A DNA stretch of 64,000 nucleotides from Variovorax sp. PCZ-1 (lineage in GTDB: Bacteria; Pseudomonadota; Gammaproteobacteria; Burkholderiales; Burkholderiaceae_C), in NCBI RefSeq assembly GCF_018413605.1, contig NZ_JAHCDN010000001.1, positions 124,001 to 188,000 on the forward strand, read 5' to 3'. The position numbers were made by a program, and so were the translations under genes. A model generated the notes under the pieces. That model did no database searches. It had not been told where the DNA came from and was given only the letters and a program-made list of their open reading frames with translations. The first letter of the stretch is position 1. The number at the start of each line of letters is the position of its first letter. This document shows, in pieces, positions 8,668 through 17,722 of this stretch.

Positions 8668-9966
8668 TTATTTAACCAAAGCCTCCGCCCTCGCGCGCAA
8701 CACATCGCCTAGCGTGATGCATTGCTGCCGTGCCGTGCCCTTGTAGGTCAACATGAAATTTCGATAAGCATTGCTTTGATACGGATCGCTGATCATGTAT
8801 CCGACGCGCTCTTTGCACGCGCCGTTCTTGCAGTCCTTCAAGGTCGCGCCATAGATCACACGGCCATCGCGTGTGAGGCCGGGGAAAGCGCTGGCCTGTA
8901 GATCGTAATCTGTGCCTGTGGGACGGCCTTCGAGTTCGGATGGCGCGATGTTGAACGGGCGCTTGAGTTCGCGGCTGTACCAATATGCGAAGCCTTGGTA
9001 TTCCCACGCCAGATTTGCGGCCTGATTCGTTTGCGCAAATCCAAAGATCGCTTTACCACTGGAGAAATCAAAAGCCTCGCGTATTTCGCAGCCTCTGCCG
9101 TTTTCATTGAAGCCAAAGACACGCATCGTCTGCTTGCCCTCCAGCGGCATTTGCGGCAGCGCTGCGAACTCCGTGCCATCGACGCTGATCATGGGCAAGG
9201 CATACAGCAAGCCGTCTTGCCGAACGCGCTCTTTGCAGTGAAACACAGGGCCAGTGTCTTGTGTGATGCGATGCGTTCGTGTATCCACCTCGATCGTGCG
9301 CGAGACGAGTGCGCCTTCGCCTTGCGTTTGCGAATCGCCACTCGCATTTGGCCAAGAGAGCGAGCGGATGCGGATGTGACCGGGCTTTGCAGACGGCAAT
9401 TCAGCGGCCGCAGCGTAGAAGCCATCCATACCACCACGAAAAACGGGTTGAGGTTTGACGCGCGCGCGTGCCTCAAGCATGATTTGCCGGTTCGCCAAAC
9501 TTGACAGCGTTTGTTTTTCGCTTGGGTTGGCTACCTGAGCACTGGGCACAAGGCTCTCAAAAGTATAGTGATCCCCATTCGTATCGACCAAATAGCGCCA
9601 ACTGCTCTGCACAGGAAAGGCTTCGTTTTTGAGCGGCGTGGGAATCGCGCGAACAATCTGCCCATCTGCCGACAATTCGATCAAACTCACCTCGCCGAGC
9701 TTGCTTCCAGAGTAGCTGCGCAAGATGTAGCGCCCATCTGGGCTGACGCGTTCGTACGCACCCAGTGCGACTGTCGTCTTGCCATAGGCATCCGTTTGCA
9801 TGCCGGCGATATTGGCAGGAAGCTCTACAAACTGGTGTGCAGGAATGCAAGCTTGGGGAGCGTTTCTCTCGGAATTTATAGAGGCATTTTGGCCAATTGA
9901 CGGCATAGATACTGCGCAGAATGCTATAAAGTAAATAGCATTTCGATGTGTGCTGAACGATATCAT
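8668..9966 (-). CDS. Secreted protein of unknown function with repeat-derived signal peptide
   Basis: A 432-residue exported protein that I do not recognise. I chose the ATG at 9966 because it overlaps the upstream stop as ATGA (translational coupling) and starts a good signal peptide whose core is IAFCAVSMPSIGQ. The mature part has segments such as ERVSPDGRYIL and PGLTRDGRVIYGATL that resemble TolB-like beta-propeller blades, and several Cys residues. The signal-peptide DNA is a copy of the dispersed 40-bp repeat (9901-9940). It forms a pair with the secreted protein encoded upstream. Function not assigned. Confidence 0.7.
   Translation of the reverse strand: MISFSTHRNAIYFIAFCAVSMPSIGQNASINSERNAPQACIPAHQFVELPANIAGMQTDAYGKTTVALGAYERVSPDGRYILRSYSGSKLGEVSLIELSADGQIVRAIPTPLKNEAFPVQSSWRYLVDTNGDHYTFESLVPSAQVANPSEKQTLSSLANRQIMLEARARVKPQPVFRGGMDGFYAAAAELPSAKPGHIRIRSLSWPNASGDSQTQGEGALVSRTIEVDTRTHRITQDTGPVFHCKERVRQDGLLYALPMISVDGTEFAALPQMPLEGKQTMRVFGFNENGRGCEIREAFDFSSGKAIFGFAQTNQAANLAWEYQGFAYWYSRELKRPFNIAPSELEGRPTGTDYDLQASAFPGLTRDGRVIYGATLKDCKNGACKERVGYMISDPYQSNAYRNFMLTYKGTARQQCITLGDVLRARAEALVK
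9901..9940. repeat. Dispersed 40-bp repeat, copy inside a signal-peptide coding region
   Basis: Contains GGCATAGATACTGCGCAG followed by ATGCTAT-AAAGTAA-ATAGCAT. Bases 9901-9927 are identical to 62866-62892, which is the signal-peptide region of the TRAP gene. Read on the minus strand in frame it encodes NAIYFIAFCAVSMP. Confidence 0.85.
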
Positions 9967-10469
9967 GGCTGCTTCATGCGCTGATCCAAGCTGCTGATCC
10001 AAGCGCTAAAAGGCATCGCACCAACCACGGGTTGAGCATGGATACCACGTGCCGTGATCACAAAAGCGGTTGGAAAATGCCTCAGAGCTTCGCGCTCTAT
10101 CAATTGAGCAGAACACAGAGGTTTGCTCTGATCCAGCGGCGATACAAAAGGCGGTGTCGCCAGATCAACCTCAGTTGTCGAGCTCGCATAGCGTTGACGA
10201 GCTTGCACAAACTCGTCTTTGGGTATTCGCATGTCATGCAGCACCACCAAATCTAAGCCTGCAGTTGCTGCCGCGCGCGAAGCAATGGCGATGTTTTGCA
10301 CGGAGTACACCATGCGAGGCGACCACACATAAATAAGCGTGCCGCGCTGCTTGCTGCTGGCTTGTAGGTTTTTCAGATTCTGATCATCAAAACATGACTC
10401 ATTTGATGCTCTAGCCGGCGTTTTCATTGCGCAAGCAGCTATTAAAAAGAGAGTGATCAGGGTTCGCAT
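9963..10469 (-). CDS. Secreted protein, possibly thioredoxin-like fold without CXXC
   Basis: A 168-residue exported protein from the ATG at 10469 (MRTLITLFLIAACAMK, a signal peptide ending near PARA-S). The segments GTLIYVWSPRMVYS and HFPTAFVITARGIHAQP, with a Pro where thioredoxins have their cis-Pro and a final helix AWISSLDQRM, suggest a thioredoxin-like fold. The usual CXXC place is occupied by SPRMVYS, so redox activity is unlikely. Its stop overlaps the start of the next secreted protein gene. The fold is an inference; no function is assigned. Confidence 0.6.
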   Translation of the reverse strand: MRTLITLFLIAACAMKTPARASNESCFDDQNLKNLQASSKQRGTLIYVWSPRMVYSVQNIAIASRAAATAGLDLVVLHDMRIPKDEFVQARQRYASSTTEVDLATPPFVSPLDQSKPLCSAQLIEREALRHFPTAFVITARGIHAQPVVGAMPFSAWISSLDQRMKQP

Positions 10470-10479
10470 TTGCAATGCC

Positions 10480-11151
10480 TCAAGCGCTCCAGCCCAGCAA
10501 CTCAATCAACTGTGCAGGTTGATCCAGCACCGCATCAGCACCCCAGCTGTGTACCGCATGCTCGCCAAGATAGCCCCAGTTGGCGGCGATGGTAGCCATG
10601 CCTGCAGCGCGGCCAGAATCGATATCGCGCTTATCGTCGCCTACGTACCAGCACTTGCGAGGATCAATACCGGCCATGCGCGCCGCAGCGAGCACAGGCT
10701 CGGGATGAGGCTTGGTGTGCGGCGTGGAATCGCCGCTGATGACGGCGGCTGCGCCATGCAGCAGCGGCATTTGCACCACCAGCGGATCGGTAAAGCGCTT
10801 CGATTTATTCGTCACGATGCCCCACGGCATATTGTTGCGTTTAATCGCAAAGAGCAATTCGCTCACGCCATCAAAAGCAAAGGTGCGAGCAGTCAAATTG
10901 CGCTCATAGTTCACATAAAACTCTTCGCGGAAAGCTTCGTAATCCGCGTGATCAGGCTTCATCTCAAAGGCTATTTGCAGCATGCCCCGCGCCCCCGCAC
11001 CAGCCATTGGGCGATAGCGTTCATAGTCAATCGAAGGCAGGCCGCGATCCGTGCGCAACTTATCAGCAGCAGCGCCTAGATCAGGGGCGCTGTCGATCAA
11101 GGTGCCATCGAGATCGAAGAAGATGGCTTGAGGAGCAAAGAGAGAAGGCAT
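10480..11151 (-). CDS. gph: Phosphoglycolate phosphatase (HAD family)
   Basis: A 223-residue cytoplasmic HAD phosphatase, expected to remove phosphate from 2-phosphoglycolate. HAD motif I is FFDLDGTLIDSAPDLG, motif II IVTNKS, motif III Lys is in TKPHPEP, and motif IV YVGDDKRDIDSGRAAGM. The location next to ubiG is the usual Burkholderiales order gph-ubiG-ompA-gyrA. An intergenic repeat copy (11186-11229) separates it from ubiG. Confidence 0.92.
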   Translation of the reverse strand: MPSLFAPQAIFFDLDGTLIDSAPDLGAAADKLRTDRGLPSIDYERYRPMAGAGARGMLQIAFEMKPDHADYEAFREEFYVNYERNLTARTFAFDGVSELLFAIKRNNMPWGIVTNKSKRFTDPLVVQMPLLHGAAAVISGDSTPHTKPHPEPVLAAARMAGIDPRKCWYVGDDKRDIDSGRAAGMATIAANWGYLGEHAVHSWGADAVLDQPAQLIELLGWSA

Positions 11152-11185
11152 TTTTTCAAGTATTTTTAAAGCATTTTGAGTAGTT

Positions 11186-11229
11186 CGCCGGCATAGAATC
11201 TGCGCGAAGTGCTACTAAATTCGTAGCAT
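11186..11229. repeat. Dispersed 40-bp repeat, ubiG-gph intergenic
   Basis: Sequence GCCGGCATAGAATCTGCGC, then GAAGTGCTACTAAATTCGTAGCA, with a TGCTAC/GTAGCA hairpin. It begins directly after the ubiG stop codon. Confidence 0.85.
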
Positions 11230-11952
11230 TCAACTGATGCGGCGCGTCGCCACCATGTAATTCACGCTCGTGTCTTGGTTGTGCCAATAACGGCCTGTGA
11301 GCGGATTGTGTTGCAAGCCGCGCATCTCCTGCTCTTGCAAACCCGCCTCGCGTACGTCGCGCAAGAGCTCGCTCGGACGAATGAACTTGGCGTAATCATG
11401 TGTGCCACGCGGCAGCATGTTGAGCACATATTCCGCGCCCACCACGGCCAGCAGCCAAGCTTTCGGGTTTCGATTGATCGTGGAAAAAAACACCCAACCG
11501 CCGGGCTTGACCATCTTGGCACACGCTTGCACGATGGAGGCGGGCTGGGGCACATGCTCGAGCATTTCCATGCAAGTAATGATGTCGTATTTTGCTGGCT
11601 GCTCTTGCGCTAGGGTCTCGGCGCTGATGTCGCGGTATTCAATGTTCGGCGTTTCGGCCTCCAGTGCATGTAATTGCGCGACTTTGAGTGCCTTGCCCGC
11701 AAGATCAATACCCAGCACATTCGCACCACGCCGCGCCATCGAATCCGCCAAAATCCCACCGCCGCAGCCCACATCGAGCACCTGTTTGCCTTTGAGCGGC
11801 GCGAGGCCATCAATCCAATCTAGGCGCAGGGGATTGATCGCATGCAAGGGTTTGAATTCGCCGGCTGTATCCCACCAGCGATGGGCAAGGGCGGAGAATT
11901 TGGCGAGTTCGGCGGGATCAGCGTTGGTGGCAGTTGCAGTGTGTAATGACAT
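11230..11952 (-). CDS. ubiG: Ubiquinone biosynthesis O-methyltransferase UbiG
   Basis: A 240-residue SAM-dependent methyltransferase carrying out both O-methylation steps of ubiquinone synthesis. It shows [13 protein letters not shown] motif [17 protein letters not shown], the [10 protein letters not shown] motif and the [16 protein letters not shown] segment specific to UbiG. I chose the ATG at 11952 ([10 protein letters not shown]). Longer in-frame starts would read through the ompA terminator hairpin at 11977-12004, so they are not credible. Confidence 0.94.
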   Translation of the reverse strand: MSLHTATATNADPAELAKFSALAHRWWDTAGEFKPLHAINPLRLDWIDGLAPLKGKQVLDVGCGGGILADSMARRGANVLGIDLAGKALKVAQLHALEAETPNIEYRDISAETLAQEQPAKYDIITCMEMLEHVPQPASIVQACAKMVKPGGWVFFSTINRNPKAWLLAVVGAEYVLNMLPRGTHDYAKFIRPSELLRDVREAGLQEQEMRGLQHNPLTGRYWHNQDTSVNYMVATRRIS

Positions 11953-11976
11953 AGGTCTAGATTGTGACGCAGACAT

Positions 11977-12004
11977 AAAAAAACCGCCCGAAGGCGGTTT
12001 TTTT
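11977..12004. terminator. Bidirectional Rho-independent terminator downstream of ompA
   Basis: The stem AACCGCC-CGAA-GGCGGTT is flanked by A-runs on one side and T-runs on the other (AAAAAAACCGCC ... GGCGGTTTTTTT). It follows ompA on the minus strand and precedes ubiG, so it separates the two transcripts. Confidence 0.85.
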
Positions 12005-12045
12005 GAGCGCAAATCCGAAGATTAGCGCTTGGCGCTAAGTGCCAA

Positions 12046-12735
12046 TTAACGATTGGTACGGGTACCGACCACTTCGATCTCGACGCGGCGGTTCTTCGAC
12101 TTGCCTTCTTTGGTCTTGTTGTCAGCAACTGGCTGCTTCTCGCCCTTGCCTTCGGTGTACACGCGGTTTTTCTCGATGCCTTTGGACACGAGGTAAGCCT
12201 TCACAGCTTCAGCGCGAGAAACAGAGAGCTTCTGGTTGAATGCATCGCCACCGTCGCTGTCGGTGTGGCCGACGGCGATGATCACTTCGAGGTTGATGTC
12301 CTTGATCTTGCCGACCAAATCATCCATCTTGGCCTTGCCTTCTGGCTTGATGACAGACTTGTTGACGTCAAAGAAAGCGTCAGCAGCGTAGGTCACTTTC
12401 GTGGCTGCAGGAGGAGCTGGAGGAGCAACTGGAGCTGGAGCTGGTGCTGGACGTGGCGCTGCGGCTGGAGCTGCAGCAGCGGGTGCTGGAGCAGGAGCAG
12501 GAGCTGCTGCTGGAGCAGGTGCAGGTGCAACAATCGCGCCATCGCAACCACGGGCAGCCGTTGCAGGCGTCCAAGCGGCATCACGCCAGCAGAGGGTGCC
12601 GTCGGCATTTTTCCACTGCAGATTGCCGTGGCCAGAGCGCCAGTTGTCAGATGCGGTGTTGGAGCCAGCGGCAAAAGCAGAGCCAGCCAATGCGACGGTT
12701 GCGAACAACGCGGCGACAGAATTCAGTTTTTTCAT
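12046..12735 (-). CDS. ompA: OmpA-family outer-membrane/peptidoglycan-binding protein
   Basis: A 229-residue envelope protein. It has a signal peptide (MKKLNSVAALFATVALAGSAFA), a short region with two Cys (GTLCWRD, RGCDG), a long Ala/Pro linker (APAPAPAAAP...) and a C-terminal OmpA domain with FFDVNKSVIKPEG and VGHTDSDGGDAFNQKLSVSRAEAV, which anchors to peptidoglycan. It has no N-terminal eight-strand barrel like enteric OmpA. I chose the ATG at 12735 because GAGG lies 6 nt before it; the ATG at 12741 directly abuts that ribosome-binding site. It is divergent from gyrA across about 290 bp. Confidence 0.9.
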   Translation of the reverse strand: MKKLNSVAALFATVALAGSAFAAGSNTASDNWRSGHGNLQWKNADGTLCWRDAAWTPATAARGCDGAIVAPAPAPAAAPAPAPAPAAAAPAAAPRPAPAPAPVAPPAPPAATKVTYAADAFFDVNKSVIKPEGKAKMDDLVGKIKDINLEVIIAVGHTDSDGGDAFNQKLSVSRAEAVKAYLVSKGIEKNRVYTEGKGEKQPVADNKTKEGKSKNRRVEIEVVGTRTNR

Positions 12736-13029
12736 GTTCATCCTCAAAATTGATACCACAGCTAGGCTAGCTGCACCAAGCGAGTCGGTAGGGGTTAACT
12801 CGTTGAATCATTGTGCCACAGTCACAAGCCCTGTCCAACGCTTCGTCGCTTACATCTTGGCTTGAAAGCAAATTGTTGCTGTGGAGCGACACTTTTGGGT
12901 TTGATCTCTGCGCCTGAAAGCGCGATTTCGGAGTCCAGAAGAGGAAGGAAAGCGGGCTAAAATCGTTGGTTTTGAGCGACATCTTTGCCGCTTCAAATAC
13001 GCCCCTAAAAGCAGTCTGCGCAGCAAAAA

Positions 13030-15687
13030 ATGACATCATTCGCCAAAGAAACCCTGCCCATCAGCCTAGAAGAGGAAATGCGCCGCAGCTACCTTGATTA
13101 CGCGATGAGCGTGATTGTGGGGCGAGCGCTTCCTGATGCGCGCGATGGTTTGAAGCCTGTGCATCGCCGCGTGCTCTATGGCATGCATGAGCAGAACAAC
13201 GATTACAACCGCCCCTACCGCAAGAGCGCGCGTATCGTCGGTGATGTGATGGGTAAATACCACCCTCACGGCGACTCTGCGATTTACGACACCATCGTTC
13301 GTATGGCGCAGCCCTTTTCGTTGCGCCACATGCTGGTCGATGGACAAGGTAATTTCGGCTCGGTGGATGGTGACAACCCAGCAGCGATGCGCTATACCGA
13401 GATCCGCTTGTCAAAAATTGCTCACGAGCTGGTTGCGGATATTGATAAAGAAACGGTAGATTTCGGCCCCAACTATGACGGCTCCGAAAAAGAGCCTTTG
13501 GTGCTCCCAGCAAAGTTTCCCAACTTGCTCGTTAACGGCTCCACCGGCATCGCCGTGGGTATGGCGACGAATATTCCGCCGCACAACTTGAACGAAGTGG
13601 TGGATGCCTGCTTGCATCTTCTGAAAAATCCAGAAGCCAGCATTGACGAGCTGATGGAAATCATTCCCGCGCCCGATTTCCCCACCGGCGGCATCATTTA
13701 TGGCACGAGTGGCGTGAAAGAGGCTTTCCGCACTGGGCGTGGCCGCGTGGTGATGCGCGCGAAAGTGCATTTTGAAGACATTGACAAAGGCTCACGCCAA
13801 GCCATCATCGTCGATGAGCTGCCGTATCAGGTCAACAAGAAGACTTTGCAAGAGCGCATTGCAGAGCTCGTGCACGAGAAAAAGCTCGAAGGCATTTCAC
13901 ACATCCAAGACGAGTCCGACAAATCCGGTATGCGCTTGGTGATTGAGCTCAAGCGTGGTGAAGTACCTGAGGTGGTGCTTAACAACCTTTACAAACTCAC
14001 GCAATTGCAAGATACCTTTGGCGTGAACACCGTGGCCTTGGTGGATGGCCAGCCCAAGCTGTGCAATCTGAAAGACCTCATCAGCGTCTTCCTGCTGCAT
14101 CGCCGAGAAGTCGTCACACGCCGCACGGTATTTGAGTTGCGCAAGGCGCGTGATCGCGGCCATTTGCTCGAAGGTTTGGCGGTTGCATTGGCCAATATCG
14201 ATGAGTTCATCAAGATCATCCGCAACGCGCCTACACCTCCCGTGGCCAAGGCCGAGCTGATGAGCAAGACCTGGGACTCGCAGATTGTTAAGCAGATGCT
14301 CACGCGAGCGAAAGCTGATGGTTCAGTCATCAGCGCGGATGACTATCGCCCCAACGGTTTGGAGCGCGAATTTGGTTTGCAGAAAGATGGCCTCTATCGT
14401 TTGTCTGAGGCGCAAACCACTGAAATCTTGAACATGCGTTTGCAGCGCTTGACGGGTCTTGAGCAAGACAAGATCGTTGCTGAATACAAAGAGGTCATGG
14501 CCGTGATCGACGATTTGCTCGACATCTTGGCCAAGCCCGAGCGCGTGGGCGCGATCATCAGCGAAGAGTTGGTGGCGATCAAAAATGAGTTTGGTCAGAC
14601 CAAGCTCGGCGCACGCCGCTCCGAAATCGAGCACAACTCGCAAGATCTCTCCACCGAAGATCTGATCACGCCAACCGATATGGTGGTGACGCTCAGCCAC
14701 TCAGGCTACATCAAGAGCCAGCCGCTCTCCGAATACCGCGCACAAAAACGCGGCGGGCGCGGCAAGCAAGCCACACAAACCAAGGAAGACGATTGGATTG
14801 ACCAGCTCTTCATTGCTAACACGCACGACTACTTGCTCTGTTTCTCCAACCGTGGCCGCATGTATTGGCTCAAGGTCTGGGAAGTGCCAGCAGGCTCGCG
14901 TGGTTCGCGCGGCAGGCCGATTGTCAATATGTTCCCACTGGCCGATGGCGAGAAGATCAACGTCGTGCTCGCGCTCACGGGCGAGAACCGCAAATTTCCT
15001 GCGGATCATTTCGTCTTCATGGCCACGAATCTCGGTACTGTGAAGAAAACGGCGCTGGACGAATTCTCCAACCCACGCAAAGGCGGCATCATTGCTGTCG
15101 ATCTGGACGAAGGCGATTACTTGATCGGCGCTGCGCTCACTGATGGCAAGCACGATGTGATGCTTTTCAGCGATGGTGGCAAAGCCGTGCGCTTCGATGA
15201 AAACGATGTGCGCCCCATGGGCAGACAAGCGCGCGGCGTGCGCGGCATGATGCTCGAAGACGGGCAAAACGTGATTGCCTTGCTGGTCGCAGAAGATGAG
15301 CAGCAGAGTGTGCTCACCGCCACAGAAAACGGCTACGGCAAGCGCACGAACATTCAAGAATACACGCGCCACGGCCGTGGCACAAAAGGCATGATTGCCA
15401 TCCAGCAGAGTGAGCGCAATGGCAAGATCGTGGCGGCTACTCTTGTGCATGCGGATGACGAAATCATGATGATCACCGACAAAGGCGTGATCGTGCGTAC
15501 GCGTGTATCCGAGATCCGCGAATTGGGCCGAGCGACGCAGGGCGTGACCTTGATCGCTTTGGATGATGGCTCCAAACTCAGTGGCTTACAGCGCATTGTG
15601 GAGAACGATGCTGCGATTGACGCAACCGCGGATGATGTCAATGGCGAAGACGGCACAGGTGGTGAAGAGCCAACATCGGATGCTTAA
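13030..15687 (+). CDS. gyrA: DNA gyrase subunit A
   Basis: An 885-residue type II topoisomerase subunit that cuts and reseals DNA. The catalytic Tyr is in [10 protein letters not shown], and GyrA-box-like and C-terminal beta-pinwheel repeats are present ([11 protein letters not shown]-like blades, seen as [10 protein letters not shown]). The quinolone-determining segment [13 protein letters not shown] has Ser and Asp at the positions equivalent to E. coli 83 and 87, so no classic resistance substitution is seen. The acidic tail is normal. The ATG at 13030 follows a 294-bp divergent spacer. Confidence 0.97.
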   Translation: MTSFAKETLPISLEEEMRRSYLDYAMSVIVGRALPDARDGLKPVHRRVLYGMHEQNNDYNRPYRKSARIVGDVMGKYHPHGDSAIYDTIVRMAQPFSLRHMLVDGQGNFGSVDGDNPAAMRYTEIRLSKIAHELVADIDKETVDFGPNYDGSEKEPLVLPAKFPNLLVNGSTGIAVGMATNIPPHNLNEVVDACLHLLKNPEASIDELMEIIPAPDFPTGGIIYGTSGVKEAFRTGRGRVVMRAKVHFEDIDKGSRQAIIVDELPYQVNKKTLQERIAELVHEKKLEGISHIQDESDKSGMRLVIELKRGEVPEVVLNNLYKLTQLQDTFGVNTVALVDGQPKLCNLKDLISVFLLHRREVVTRRTVFELRKARDRGHLLEGLAVALANIDEFIKIIRNAPTPPVAKAELMSKTWDSQIVKQMLTRAKADGSVISADDYRPNGLEREFGLQKDGLYRLSEAQTTEILNMRLQRLTGLEQDKIVAEYKEVMAVIDDLLDILAKPERVGAIISEELVAIKNEFGQTKLGARRSEIEHNSQDLSTEDLITPTDMVVTLSHSGYIKSQPLSEYRAQKRGGRGKQATQTKEDDWIDQLFIANTHDYLLCFSNRGRMYWLKVWEVPAGSRGSRGRPIVNMFPLADGEKINVVLALTGENRKFPADHFVFMATNLGTVKKTALDEFSNPRKGGIIAVDLDEGDYLIGAALTDGKHDVMLFSDGGKAVRFDENDVRPMGRQARGVRGMMLEDGQNVIALLVAEDEQQSVLTATENGYGKRTNIQEYTRHGRGTKGMIAIQQSERNGKIVAATLVHADDEIMMITDKGVIVRTRVSEIRELGRATQGVTLIALDDGSKLSGLQRIVENDAAIDATADDVNGEDGTGGEEPTSDA

Positions 15688-15690
15688 TCA

Positions 15691-15729
15691 CTATTATTTC
15701 AATAGCATTCCGCGCAGTATCTATGCCGT
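15691..15729. repeat. Dispersed 40-bp repeat, gyrA-pheA intergenic
   Basis: Sequence CTATTATTTCAATAGCATTC followed by CGCGCAGTATCTATGCCG. It fills the 54-bp gap between gyrA and pheA, so any co-transcript would carry this hairpin. Confidence 0.85.
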
Positions 15730-15741
15730 CTGTATGCCATT

Positions 15742-16827
15742 ATGAGCAATAAAACACTCTCCCAGCTACGCACTGAGATTGATGCAGTAGATCGCGAACT
15801 GCTCTCTGCGCTCAATCGTCGCGCAGCATTGGCTGGCGAAGTGGGTGAAATCAAGCGCGTAGAAGGCTCAGCTGTGTATCGCCCGGAGCGTGAGGAGCAG
15901 GTGATTCGCCAACTGCAAGAGACCAATGCAGGGCCTTTGAAGGCAGACAACATCAGCCACATCTGGCGTGAAGTGATGTCTGCTTGCCGCAGCTTGGAAG
16001 CCGCGCAACGCGTAGCTGTGCTCGGGCCTGCAGGTACGTTTTGTGAGCAAGCTGCGTTGGAGTTTTTTGGATCAAGCGTTGAGTTGATTTATTGCGCGAC
16101 ATTTGATCAAGTGTTTCAAGCCACGGCGGCTGGCTCGGCGCATTTTGGTGTGGTCGGTGTGGAAAACTCCACGGAAGGCCCTGTCACACGTAGCTTGGAT
16201 TTGATGCTGCAAACGCCTGCGAATATTGTGGGTGAGGTGAGTTTGCTGGTGCGCCATCATTTGTTGCGCCAATCGCAGAGCTTAGAAGGCATTGAGGTGG
16301 TGGCTGCGCACCCACAGGCGCTCGCGCAATGCCAAGAGTGGCTCAATAAGCATTTGCCAAATGCGGAGCGCAAAGCAGTGTCCAGCAATGCAGAAGGCGC
16401 GCGCTTGGCAGCAGAGAACCCCAACTGGGCAGGTATTTCAGGCGAGCGTGCAGCCAGCGTATTCGGCTTGCATATCGTGAGCCATGCGATTCAAGACGAT
16501 GCCTACAACCGCACGCGCTTTTGCATCATCGCGCTGCCGGATACCATTCCTGCGCCCAGCCCCAGCGGGAAAGATTGCACCAGCCTGATCATCTCCGTGC
16601 CCAACAAACCGGGTGCAGTGCACGATCTGCTCGTGCCACTGAAAAATCATGGTGTATCCATGACGCGCTTTGAATCTCGCCCCGCGCGCACTGGGCAATG
16701 GGAGTATTATTTTTACATCGATTTGCAAGGCCATTCGCAAGACGCGAATGTGGCAAAGGCTTTGACCGAGCTGCAAGGGCTTTGTGCTTATTTCAAAGTA
16801 TTGGGCTCGTACCCAGTTAGCTCTTAA
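15742..16827 (+). CDS. pheA: Chorismate mutase / prephenate dehydratase (P-protein)
   Basis: A 361-residue bifunctional enzyme making phenylpyruvate from chorismate. Residues 1-90 are the chorismate mutase helical domain (LRTEIDAVDRELLSALNRRA). The prephenate dehydratase domain follows (VAVLGPAGTFCEQAAL, GVVGVENSTEGPVTRSLD). The C-terminal ACT domain with KPGAVHDLLVPLKNHGVSMTRFESRP gives phenylalanine feedback. It is first in the aromatic set pheA-tyrA-aroA-cmk, with 14 nt to tyrA. Confidence 0.96.
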   Translation: MSNKTLSQLRTEIDAVDRELLSALNRRAALAGEVGEIKRVEGSAVYRPEREEQVIRQLQETNAGPLKADNISHIWREVMSACRSLEAAQRVAVLGPAGTFCEQAALEFFGSSVELIYCATFDQVFQATAAGSAHFGVVGVENSTEGPVTRSLDLMLQTPANIVGEVSLLVRHHLLRQSQSLEGIEVVAAHPQALAQCQEWLNKHLPNAERKAVSSNAEGARLAAENPNWAGISGERAASVFGLHIVSHAIQDDAYNRTRFCIIALPDTIPAPSPSGKDCTSLIISVPNKPGAVHDLLVPLKNHGVSMTRFESRPARTGQWEYYFYIDLQGHSQDANVAKALTELQGLCAYFKVLGSYPVSS

Positions 16828-16841
16828 GAAGAACAAGCATC

Positions 16842-17711
16842 ATGTTTGACCAACTCGGATTGATCGGCTGTGGCCTGATGGGCGGCTCATTTGCCTTGGC
16901 CATGAAAAAAGCGGGCTTGGTCAAAAAAGTGGTGGGCTATAGCAAATCACCATCGACCACGCAGCGCGCCTTGCAAATGGGTGTGATTGATGTGGAGGCA
17001 CCTTCTGCTTTGCTCGCCGCCTCGGGCTCGGATTTGGTGCTGATCGCTGTGCCTGTGGCCGCGATTGAGTCCACACTGAAAAGTATCAAACACATCCTCT
17101 CACCCGAGACCTTGGTGATGGATGTGGGCTCGACCAAGCGCAATGTGGTGGATGCGGCGCGCCGTGTGTTGAAAGAACAAGTGGGTGTGTTCGTCGCGGC
17201 GCACCCAATTGCTGGCAAAGAGCTCTCCGGCGTGGAGCATTCGGATGTGACGCTCTATCAAAACAAGCAAGTCATCATCACGCCAATTGAGCGCACGCAA
17301 ACTGCGCAGCTCAACAAAGCCACCAAGCTCTGGGAAGCGCTGGGCTGCCAGGTGCTGAAAATGTCGCCCGAGGCACATGATTCTGCTTATGCGGCCGTGA
17401 GTCATCTGCCGCATTTGATCGCGTTTGCGATGATGAATGCGATCACTGATCAGCCCAATGGCCGTGAGTATTTGTCTCTCGCCGGCATGGGCTTCAGAGA
17501 CTTCACACGTATTGCGGCCAGCGACTCCAAGCTGTGGACCGATGTGCTCATGGCCAATCGCCAAGAGCTACTGGCACAATCGCGCCACTTTCAAAAAGCG
17601 CTGCATGCGCTGGAGCGCTTGATGCAGGCAGAGCAAGCTGATCAGCTGGAGCATGAGATTGATCGCGCTAGCTTGACGCGAGCTCAGTGGAAGATGACGC
17701 AGCGTAAGTAA
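16842..17711 (+). CDS. tyrA: Prephenate (arogenate) dehydrogenase
   Basis: A 289-residue NAD(P)-dependent dehydrogenase in tyrosine synthesis. The Rossmann motif [21 protein letters not shown] is at the N-terminus; further conserved segments are [30 protein letters not shown] and [14 protein letters not shown]. There is no chorismate mutase domain. It sits between pheA and aroA-cmk with gaps of 14 and 11 nt, which supports an operon. Confidence 0.95.
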   Translation: MFDQLGLIGCGLMGGSFALAMKKAGLVKKVVGYSKSPSTTQRALQMGVIDVEAPSALLAASGSDLVLIAVPVAAIESTLKSIKHILSPETLVMDVGSTKRNVVDAARRVLKEQVGVFVAAHPIAGKELSGVEHSDVTLYQNKQVIITPIERTQTAQLNKATKLWEALGCQVLKMSPEAHDSAYAAVSHLPHLIAFAMMNAITDQPNGREYLSLAGMGFRDFTRIAASDSKLWTDVLMANRQELLAQSRHFQKALHALERLMQAEQADQLEHEIDRASLTRAQWKMTQRK

Positions 17712-17722
17712 CGCTCATTGAG

